DNA from: Patescibacteria group bacterium UBA2023
GTDB taxonomy: Bacteria; Patescibacteriota; Gracilibacteria; BD1-5; UBA2023
NCBI GenBank assembly: GCA_002335145.1
Contig: DDBV01000013.1
Coordinates: 1-5,456, forward strand
Direction of reading: 5' to 3'
Length of the DNA stretch: 5,456 nucleotides
Below, in pieces: positions 1 through 5,456 of the stretch. A program made the translations under genes and the position numbers. Position 1 is the stretch's first letter, and every line of letters starts with the position of its first letter. The notes beneath the pieces were generated by a model. It worked only from the letters and a program-made list of their open reading frames with translations, was not told the origin of the DNA and searched no databases.

Positions 1-2
1 AG

Positions 3-416
3 ACCAACCAGCACAACGACTACACGAGAACCCAGAAGTACGCGAAGGAGCTTATCGAGAAGTATGGATTCGATGAGACCCTCTTCGTACCGGAGATGCT
101 CCGGACCCACCCCGACCCGGAAAAGCGCGTAAAAGAGCTCCGCGAGCAACGGGAGCCTCTCGAGATTCTCGAATTCGATTCATACCAGTATGCCGAAGAT
201 GGCGCATACGACCGGTATGTCTCGGAACCTGGAATCAATGCGATCGAGAAACGATCGTTCCAAGACCGGTTCAATACGTTTATGGGGCGGAGTTCCACCA
301 CAGTCTCCACCGGAGAGACTGGACCAATCAAGTTTTGAGCACTCGGACGAAAAGTCGCTGAGCAAGTCGCAGGATCGGTCGCGAACGACCAAGATGAATG
401 GCGACGCGCAGCCTAG
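3..416 (+). CDS. Hypothetical protein, 3' end (5' end outside window), UGA read as Gly
   Basis: I do not recognise this protein. The frame is open from the window edge, so the start is missing and 137 residues are visible. The first part is highly charged, with helix-forming stretches such as KRVKELREQRE near visible residues 40-50. A Ser/Thr/Gly-rich linker (about 99-108) and a short basic and Ala-rich tail follow. A TGA at 336-338 (visible residue 112) interrupts the frame. Read as Gly, the frame runs 25 residues further to a TAG at 414-416, which lies inside the CTAG that also holds the stop of the convergent DUF167 gene. No homology confirms the tail; it rests on the code seen in neighbouring genes and on the neat abutment. 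If TGA were a stop, the protein would end at residue 111. Existence of the gene is fairly sure; function is unknown. Confidence 0.65.
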
Positions 417-694
417 ACATTCTTTCGTCGTATTCGTACGATCTTGCGCTCGTCTCAGGCACCAGAAATGATCGAGAGTTCCCACTCCTTATCGAGCGAG
501 AGCTCATCGGCGAGCCACGACAGGAGTGCCGCGTTGGCGCGTCCACGCTCTGGTGCTGCCGCTATCCGGATCTTGTGGGTCCCATCATCCATAGTGCCCG
601 CATACTCAGCGCGCTTCGAACGCGGAACAACTTTGATTGGCAGGTAAACGGGATCTCCGGTTTGGGGAATTTTGACAATATCCGATAAGCGCAT
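413..694 (-). CDS. DUF167 / YggU family protein, UGA read as Gly
   Basis: A protein of 93 residues, about the usual size for this small family. Family features are IKVVPRSKR (20-28), the basic segment after the first strand, and the signature APERGRANAALLSWLA (47-62), matching the family pattern of Pro, Gly, then A-N followed by a helix. The final strand, GDERKIVRIRRKNV, matches the family C-terminus (G...R.K.v.i). It is reached only by reading the TGA at 455-457 (residue 80) as Gly; a standard reading loses this last strand. The true stop is TAG at 413-415. The ATG at 692-694 is the first plausible start, has no Shine-Dalgarno sequence, and lies 26 bases downstream of a TATAAT on the same strand. 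The molecular role of the family is not established. The gene is divergent from the glycosyltransferase and convergent with gene 1. Confidence 0.85.
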
Positions 695-720
695 ATTCTT
701 GGTCTCAAGATGATGGTGCG

Positions 721-726
721 ATTATA
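721..726 (-). promoter_or_regulatory. Candidate -10 box for the DUF167 gene
   Basis: A perfect TATAAT on the minus strand, in the 53-base divergent spacer. It would place transcription start about 20 bases before the DUF167 ATG. No good -35 hexamer is seen 16-18 bases upstream; that position falls on the first codons of the divergent glycosyltransferase. The call rests on one hexamer and its placement. Confidence 0.35.
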
Positions 727-747
727 TGGATTTTTCGACTTTTTCGC

Positions 748-1878
748 ATGCGAATAGGGATTGATTGCCGGTTCTTTTCCACGGAGTACTCCGGGATCGG
801 CCGGTACGTGGAAGAGCTTGTCCGAGCACTCGAGCGTCTGGACACGGAAAACGAGTATATACTCTTCATGAAAAGCAAGGCCTACGAAACGTACCGACCC
901 TCGCGAGCAAATTTTCGCGCGGTACGGACGGATATCCCCCACTACTCTCTGCGCGAACAGGTGGAGCTCCCGATCGCCATAGCAAGCGAGAAACTCGATC
1001 TCATGCACTACACCCACTTCAATGCCCCGATATTTCCAGGACGGACTCCGGTCGTGGTAACGATTCACGACCTTACGCTCTCGTTCTATCCGGGTCAGAA
1101 TAAGACGAGTGCGTTTCATGCTTGGGCCTATCGCCTCACTATCTCATCCATTACGCGGCGAGCAAAACAAATCATCGCGATCACCGGACATACGCGCAAG
1201 GATCTCAACGAAATACTCAACGTGGATCTCGAGAAAATCTCGGTCGTCTACAATGGTGTTGATGTCGCACCTTTTCGCCGAGAGGTCTCCGAAGACCTCT
1301 GGACTCGCTACGTCGCGGAGAAATGACTCAGACTCCCCTACTTGCTGTCAGCCGGCGTACACCGGGAACACAAGAACCTCCCGCGCCTCATCCGGGCATA
1401 TGCTTCGATGATCCGCAATAACCCGGACATACCGCATGATCTCATCCTCGTGGGCAAAGAAGATGCCCGACACTCAGCTCGCAGTATCGCACTCCAGCAT
1501 GGCATAGAGAAGCGAGTGCATGTACTCGGATACGTACCGGACGATGAGCTCGCAGCAATTTATCGCCATGCGGATGCCTACGTATTTCCATCGCTCTACG
1601 AAGGCTTCGGACTCCCGATTCTTGAGGCCATGGCAGCAGGACTCCCTGTTGCTTGCTCGAATAACTCCTGTCTCCCCGAGGTAGCCGGAGCAGGAAATGC
1701 TATCTTCTTCGATCCGTTTCGTGAGCGAGAAATTGAATCAGCAATGCTTGGTCTCATCCGCGATCAAAATCTCCGGGAGTCTCTCCGTGAAGCCGGGACT
1801 CATCGGGTGGAAGATTTTTCGTGGGAGAAGATGGCTCGAGAAACGCTGACAGTTTACAAAAGCATCGCAAATATATAG
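748..1878 (+). CDS. Glycosyltransferase family 4 (GT-B fold), UGA read as Gly
   Basis: A 376-residue retaining glycosyltransferase of the GT4 type, a normal full length. It would transfer a sugar from a nucleotide-sugar donor onto a surface glycan or lipid acceptor at the cytoplasmic side of the membrane; donor and acceptor cannot be told from sequence. The N-terminal acceptor domain opens with MRIGIDCRFF and SGIGRY (15-20) and carries VVVTIHDLT (102-110). The linker is VVYNGVD (167-173). The C-terminal donor domain has LSAGVHREHKNLPRLIRAY (199-217), ILVGKED, LGYVPDDELAAIY and the EX7E motif E285-GFGLPIL-E293. The two domains lie in one frame, separated only by TGA at 1324-1326 (residue 193), immediately before the first strand of the second domain. 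Reading it as Gly gives a complete enzyme; a standard reading gives two useless halves. The stop is TAG. The ATG at 748 fits the family N-terminus; it has no Shine-Dalgarno sequence and follows a U-rich leader. Confidence 0.95.
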
Positions 1879-1945
1879 TATCTACCATTTGCTAAATTGC
1901 TTTAATTAAGTATTATTTACACTAAATTAAAGTAACATACGTCCT
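1879..1945. promoter_or_regulatory. AT-rich intergenic leader with probable promoter of the orphan gene
   Basis: This spacer is 24% GC (16 of 67 by hand count), against about 53% in the preceding gene. A plausible plus-strand promoter is TTGCTA (1889-1894), a 16-base gap and TATTAT (1911-1916). The -35 match is only four of six. No T-tract hairpin is present to end the glycosyltransferase transcript, so read-through is possible. Confidence 0.35.
1900..1932. repeat. 8-bp inverted repeat flanking the candidate -10 box
   Basis: CTTTAATT at 1900-1907 is perfectly complemented by AATTAAAG at 1925-1932, with 17 bases between. The candidate TATTAT box lies in the loop. CTAAATT also occurs twice (1892-1898 and 1922-1928), 30 bases apart, and TTAATTAA is at 1902-1909. 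It could be an operator or a weak hairpin, but chance is a real alternative in such AT-rich DNA. No T tract follows, so it does not look like an intrinsic terminator. Confidence 0.35.
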
Positions 1946-2428
1946 ATGAGTATGATTGTTACAAAACCAGCAGCTGACGAGGAGTTCGGTATGAGCGATT
2001 GGCTGAGGCTCATTGAATCACTTTCACCTAGGAATCATGCCTCTGTTTTGTCAATAATTGATATATTACCGCCAGAAGATGCATTCAATCAACTCTCGGA
2101 CGACGAACTTATAGACGTCACACGACGTTTTGCCTCTGTTCTTAATCGCATCTCGACATATGGCCACCTCGGAGGGAGGATTTGAGGAGCATGTGCTCAA
2201 ATCGATATGCTCAATGCTCGATTTGAAGGTGAAATTCTAAAACTCGAACCAGTCCTCACAATGATTGCGAGAGGTCCACATTCTGACAACACACGAACAA
2301 GTATTCTCGCAATATTTGCAAATATACGATTCCTAGTCGCTCTCATTGCCCCAATTGTACAAGCTCTGAATCAACAATCTATCGCGGGGCAGGTTATTGA
2401 GCTCTTGGAACGAGACAAAATTATTTAG
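1946..2428 (+). CDS. Hypothetical orphan protein, lower GC, UGA read as Gly
   Basis: I do not recognise this 160-residue protein. Two half-frames in one register are joined by TGA at 2183-2185 (residue 80). Read as Gly this gives a glycine cluster, GGRIGGACAQ, in the middle. The first half is acidic and probably helical (SDWLRLIESL, then PPEDAFNQLSDDELIDVTRR). The second half has a hydrophobic stretch at about 119-141 (ILAIFANIRFLVALIAPIV) that contains one Arg, so it could be a membrane helix or a buried one. The chosen start is ATG 1946; ATG 1991 (residue 16) is a good rival because GAGGAG lies 6-7 bases before it, the only strong Shine-Dalgarno sequence at any candidate start here. GC is 44% over 1981-2400 and AT-ending codons are common, unlike the neighbours, which suggests transfer or weak selection. 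The TAG stop overlaps the TAA of the convergent methyltransferase gene. Confidence 0.7.
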
Positions 2429-3525
2429 AGTTGATAGAATCGACACTCGATCGCCCCATTTCGGAGCTTGCGATTGCGGTATTCCCGAGCATCCACGATC
2501 GGATACGATGTAATGAATCCACCTGATACTCCGTCACGCTGAAACATATTCGACAACTCCCGATAGAGCTCGGGGAGATTGTCAGATTTTAGACGATTCC
2601 CATACGGGGGATTCGTCACGCAATGAAATGGAGCCGGATAGTCACGGACACTCTCAGGAAACGGTGCCGTCTCGACCGAAATACATGCAAGCAATCAGGC
2701 ACGATCGACATTCTCCCAAGCAACCTCGGCCATAGTCACATCCGCGTCGATACAGCGAATTGAGAGTCCTTCTGGAGTCTTCGCGCGGGCATCGAGTGCC
2801 ACCCTCTGTGAGACGAATGTTTCAGGTGTATGACAGAGAAATCGCTCGAACGCAAACGATCGAATCGTATTGGGCGGAATATTCAGGGCGATCTGCGCCG
2901 CCTCGATGGCGATGGTGCCACTTCCTCCGAATGGATCGACGAATGGCATGGATCCGTCCCATCCCGACAGGAGCACGAGCCCGGCGGCGAGGGTTTCCTT
3001 TATCGGGGCCTCCCCAGCCCTCGGGCGGTACCCGCGCTTGTGCAGAGGTGCACCGGACGTATCGAGCATGATCCATGCCTCGTCCCGCAGAATCAGCGCG
3101 AGCACATCAGAAGGCTCCTCATCATCGCGTTCGTCGCCTGGCAAACTCCGGATCCGGTCGCCGATAGCCCGGCGGACGAGCTTCTGCATGGTCGGCTCGC
3201 TATCGAGGACGGACGAGACGCTCGATGCATGGATCCGTACCGGCCGCTCCCGCGGCACGAATTTCTCCCACTCTCCTCACCTCGCGAGCTCATAGAGCCG
3301 ATCGAAGTGGTCACATCGTGCGCTGTGCGCCATGACCCGCCAGATCCGCTGGGCCGTGCGTACGGCCATATTGACCCGCATCATGCCAGCATCATCCGCC
3401 TCGAAAAACACCAATCGATTCTCGACACGAGTTGTATAGACCGCGAGAGCACGCAGCTCTTTTTCGAGAATCTTTTCGAGACCGGTCGGACAGGTTGCGG
3501 CGTAAAGGGGCTTGTTGGATTCCAT
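2425..3525 (-). CDS. THUMP-domain RNA guanine-N2-methyltransferase, RlmL/YpsC (COG0116) type, two UGA read as Gly
   Basis: A 366-residue S-adenosylmethionine-dependent RNA methyltransferase, close to the usual length. RlmL-type members methylate a guanine of 23S rRNA at N2; the exact target here is inferred only by family. The N-terminal ferredoxin-like part has YAATCPTGLEKILEKEL (8-24) and AVRTAQRIWRV; a THUMP region follows to about residue 150. The catalytic domain has DTSGAPLHKRGYR (155-167), the SAM-binding loop DPFGGSGTIAIEAA (197-210), an acidic residue of the second strand in IDADVTM, and the catalytic NPPYG (305-309). Three half-frames are joined by TGA at 3277-3279 (residue 83, giving LARGGEWEKF) and 2695-2697 (residue 277, giving ENVDRAGLL, where the family has a conserved A-G). 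The start ATG at 3523-3525 was chosen because family homology begins there. The gene lies 20 bases after the peptidase gene, with no Shine-Dalgarno sequence. The TAA stop overlaps the orphan gene's stop. Confidence 0.93.
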
Positions 3526-3545
3526 GAAGATACTTATATGCTGAT

Positions 3546-4199
3546 CTATCGGGGCATTTCGAGTATCTCTGCGGAAATCTCGAATATTAATACTTCCCCA
3601 TCGCGCACAGCGATGAATGGGATTTTGTTCTCTATGCAATATTGAATCTCCCGATCGGTACTCTCAGACTCAGAATGATTAGATTTATAGTGTGGCTCAA
3701 ATGCGTAGGAAATGCATCCGAGACCCTCATACAAAGTCTCTTGAATCTCCTGATATGGAAAGTTATCGGGATCGTCAGTAATCGCATATACACGCAAATT
3801 ACTGGAAAGCACGCACCCCGCTGCGCTGTATCATCCATAGACGAAATCGGATCGAGCAAGCAGTCTCGGGAAAATCGTATCGAATCCCGAGAGTCGCATC
3901 GTCTGTCGCAGGACAAAGGTATTTCCTCCACTCACCCACACCCCAGCGAGGGTGTCGAGTTTTGCAATCAGCCCTTCGGTATTGCCGAAATATTCCCGCA
4001 GATCGAGAAGCTCTGGCTCCAGACCGAGAGACGCAAGTCCCGCCATATCATTGCGAGTACGCTCATTTTTTCGTGCCGGATCAGCACCGACAAAATCTCG
4101 TGCGTTCGGGATGTATGCAATTCGCTTATTTGCACCAAAGAGAGAGGCGAGACGTTCTGGATTCTCGCCCAGTTCGTATGATGAGAGATAAAATTGCAT
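3546..4199 (-). CDS. S51-family (PepE/cyanophycinase-like) serine peptidase, UGA read as Gly
   Basis: A 217-residue peptidase of the S51 type, cytoplasmic by lack of a signal peptide. PepE members split Asp-X dipeptides; other members cut cyanophycin or have unknown substrates, so specificity is open. Family marks are RIAYIPNARDF (26-36), WVSGGNTFVLRQTMRLSGFD (88-107) and the nucleophile elbow YGGYSAAGCVL (121-131), with Ser125 the likely nucleophile. His170 in AFEPHY is the likely base; the Asp residues around 142-145 are candidates for the remaining role. TGA at 3831-3833 encodes residue 123, the Gly two positions before the catalytic Ser. Under the standard code the protein stops just before its active site. 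The start ATG at 4197-4199 begins with the first strand MQFYLSS; an earlier ATG at 4280 would overlap ppa heavily and adds an unrelated tail. It lies 4 bases after ppa, with no Shine-Dalgarno sequence. The stop is TAG. Confidence 0.92.
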
Positions 4200-4203
4200 A
4201 AGA

Positions 4204-4791
4204 CTACGCAGCGAGTTTCGGCGCGTACTCTGTCGCGTATCGCTCGATGCACTCGTCAAGAATCTTGCGAGCCTCATCAACTCCGAAGAATCCCTCGACC
4301 TTGCCGGTGCCAGGCTTCTTCATGTCCTTGTAGTGCTCCCAGTAGTAGGTGGATTCCTTCACGAAGTATTCCCCGAGATCCTCGTAGGTCTTGATGTGGT
4401 CGAATCGCTTGTCGGCCGAGAGCACCGCGATGATCTTGTCATCCTGCTCTCCCCCGTCCACGAATTTCATCACGCCGATGATACGAGCCTCGGCCAGAGA
4501 CCCGGGCACAAGCGGTTCGGTCACATTAGGAATGAGGATGTCGAGCGGATCACCGTCGAGGTCCCACGTACCAGGAATCGCCCCATAGACGAACGGGTAT
4601 GTCATGGGCGAGTATCCCACACGATCGAGTTTCAGGTGTCCGGTCTCCGTAATGATCTCGTACTTGTTGAGCGATCCAGCATTGATCTCTACGATCATAT
4701 TCACACTCTCGCGCGAGTCGTCCGTGTATGCGGGCAGGATATGCAGGAGGTTCGCCATCGTCTTGGAAGGCTTGATGTCGATGTTTGCCAT
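4204..4791 (-). CDS. ppa: Inorganic pyrophosphatase, family I (soluble)
   Basis: A 195-residue enzyme that hydrolyses pyrophosphate to two phosphates using Mg2+, driving nucleotide polymerisation and activation reactions in the cytoplasm. The length is slightly above the usual bacterial 175 or so, owing to a short N-terminal addition. The family I signature is D79-GDPLD-I, supplying metal-binding Asp79 and Asp84. Upstream are E36 in VEIN, NKYEI with Lys43 and Glu45, Arg57 in LDRVGY, and Tyr69 in FVYG. Further acidic and Lys residues follow in FVDGGEQDDK. The C-terminus contains YYWEHYKDMK, typical of the family. All 15 Gly codons are GGN, so there is no internal TGA. ATG at 4789-4791 is preferred because residues upstream of it are unrelated and overlap the preceding gene. 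It starts 10 bases after that gene's stop and has no clear Shine-Dalgarno sequence. The stop is TAG. Confidence 0.97.
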   Translation of the reverse strand: MANIDIKPSKTMANLLHILPAYTDDSRESVNMIVEINAGSLNKYEIITETGHLKLDRVGYSPMTYPFVYGAIPGTWDLDGDPLDILIPNVTEPLVPGSLAEARIIGVMKFVDGGEQDDKIIAVLSADKRFDHIKTYEDLGEYFVKESTYYWEHYKDMKKPGTGKVEGFFGVDEARKILDECIERYATEYAPKLAA

Positions 4792-4801
4792 GGTGTCAGG
4801 G

Positions 4802-5456
4802 CTAGTTGGTAAACTTGGTTGGATCGTACGGAAGCGCACGCATCGCATCCCGCACGTACTGGGTGTAGAGCCCATCGGGATTGTCGATCCCGAGAATGCT
4901 CGCCGAGAATCGCGAGAGCGAGTCCCGAGTAACGCCCCCGTAGTAGCCAGTCGTAGGGGTATCGGCGGGGAAGTACCCGTAGGCCTTCAGAACCGACTGG
5001 AGGATCCGGATACCCTCGTTCGACTGCCCGAAGGCCGCACTCTCCGGGAGAGTGACCATGTCGCCGAGCGTCTTCGCAGGTTCGGGTGTGGTGGGCACGA
5101 CCGGAGTATCAATCGGAGCATCTGCGGCTGGCTGCTGGACGGGTACGGACTCGGGGATCGCGATCGCTATCTTGACCGGCGTCCGGTAGATCGCGTATGC
5201 CCGGGCGAAGGCCTGCTTCGCATCGGACTTGATTCCGGACGATGGAGACTCGCGGTAGAGTGCCATGAGCAGGACGAAGTCTTGGAATTCAGCGAGCATC
5301 TCCGAGTGCTCCGCAAGCGAGATGCTGCCACTCGACAGGAGCCTGGAATCACGCTGTGCGAACGTGCGGGAAAAAGACTTGAGCACCTTCGCGAGCTTCT
5401 CGTCCGAGGGGAGACGAATAGACCAGGTACCGGACTCGATGGTCACCGAAGATTGT
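4802..5456 (-). CDS. Peptidoglycan-binding-domain protein, C-terminal part (5' end outside window)
   Basis: The frame runs off the right edge, so start and any signal peptide are not seen; about 217 residues are visible. The visible N-terminal half is a helical region without a recognised domain (SDEKLAKVLKSFSRTFAQRD and a later Ala-rich stretch). Next comes a Pro/Ala/Thr-rich linker (about 100-128, e.g. QQPAADAPIDTPVVPTTPEP), typical of exported wall proteins. The C-terminus resembles a PG_binding_1 domain: NEGIRILQSVLKAYGYFP, then TGYYGGVTRDSLSRF, matching the pattern of a short helix, Gly-rich turn with Y-G-x-x-T, and helix with a final Phe. It probably anchors a cell-envelope protein to peptidoglycan. 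No internal TGA; the stop is TAG. It is the first visible gene of the operon with ppa. A GTG at 5444-5446 is a possible internal start but the frame is open beyond it. Confidence 0.8.
   Translation of the reverse strand, partial: QSSVTIESGTWSIRLPSDEKLAKVLKSFSRTFAQRDSRLLSSGSISLAEHSEMLAEFQDFVLLMALYRESPSSGIKSDAKQAFARAYAIYRTPVKIAIAIPESVPVQQPAADAPIDTPVVPTTPEPAKTLGDMVTLPESAAFGQSNEGIRILQSVLKAYGYFPADTPTTGYYGGVTRDSLSRFSASILGIDNPDGLYTQYVRDAMRALPYDPTKFTN

Noticed and set aside
562..1119. 185-codon minus-strand open frame
   Set aside because: Lies opposite the start of the glycosyltransferase and overlaps the DUF167 gene in another frame; no domain seen.
2187..2198. GAGCA-TG-TGCTC short inverted repeat
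   Set aside because: Only 5-bp arms with a 2-base loop inside a coding region; likely chance.
2207..2428. Separate 73-codon gene starting at ATG 2207
   Set aside because: It is in the same frame as the upstream half of the orphan gene, joined through TGA. Since UGA is a sense codon here, one longer gene is simpler, although the GAGGAG at 2184-2189 is noted.
2830..3645. 271-codon plus-strand open frame
   Set aside because: Antisense to the methyltransferase and peptidase genes, which carry clear SAM-binding and NPPY motifs; its own translation shows no recognisable domain.
336..3833. Seven frame breaks as pseudogenes or sequencing errors
   Set aside because: All are the same triplet, all keep the frame, and all catalytic motifs on both sides are intact; random damage would also give TAA, TAG and frameshifts.
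336..3833. UGA as tryptophan (codes 4) or selenocysteine
   Set aside because: TGA sites match Gly in the peptidase elbow and the methyltransferase A-G. Trp is coded by TGG throughout, and no selenoprotein family or consistent downstream hairpin is apparent.
1..5456. Phage or plasmid origin of the whole window
   Set aside because: Pyrophosphatase, an RlmL-type methylase, DUF167 and a GT4 enzyme are typical chromosomal genes; no integrase, capsid, replication or transfer gene is seen.

Overview
The window reads as a densely packed chromosomal fragment from a bacterium that translates UGA as glycine (NCBI code 25). That points to the candidate phyla Gracilibacteria (BD1-5) or Absconditabacteria (SR1). 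With the standard code, six of the eight genes appear cut into pieces. Every interruption is a TGA, the pieces on either side stay in one frame, and the joined products match known families across the junction. Seven in-frame TGA codons are seen (336-338, 455-457, 1324-1326, 2183-2185, 2695-2697, 3277-3279, 3831-3833). None of the eight genes ends in TGA: seven end in TAG and one in TAA. Base composition is fairly balanced (53% GC over 1021-1320 by hand count), although the code-25 genomes I know of are mostly AT-rich.

Layout: (1) 3-416 (+), the 3' end of an unrecognised gene. (2) 413-694 (-), a DUF167/YggU-family protein that meets gene 1 tail to tail, the two stop codons overlapping in one CTAG. 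(3) 748-1878 (+), a family 4 glycosyltransferase, divergent from the DUF167 gene across a 53-base spacer. (4) 1879-1945, a very AT-rich leader with an 8-bp inverted repeat. (5) 1946-2428 (+), an orphan protein of lower GC content. (6) A minus-strand run of four closely spaced genes, read from the right edge: a peptidoglycan-binding-domain protein (5' end outside the window), inorganic pyrophosphatase (ppa), an S51-type serine peptidase and a THUMP-domain RNA methyltransferase of the RlmL type. Gaps between them are 10, 4 and 20 bases, so they are probably one operon. The last of them overlaps the stop codon of the orphan gene.

The genes look like ordinary housekeeping: cell-surface sugar transfer, cell-wall attachment, pyrophosphate removal, peptide turnover and rRNA modification. 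They do not form one obvious pathway. The striking property is the genetic code, together with TAG-dominated termination, convergent genes with 4-base overlaps at their stops, and start codons with almost no Shine-Dalgarno sequences. No tRNA, rRNA, CRISPR array, insertion sequence or clear intrinsic terminator was seen.
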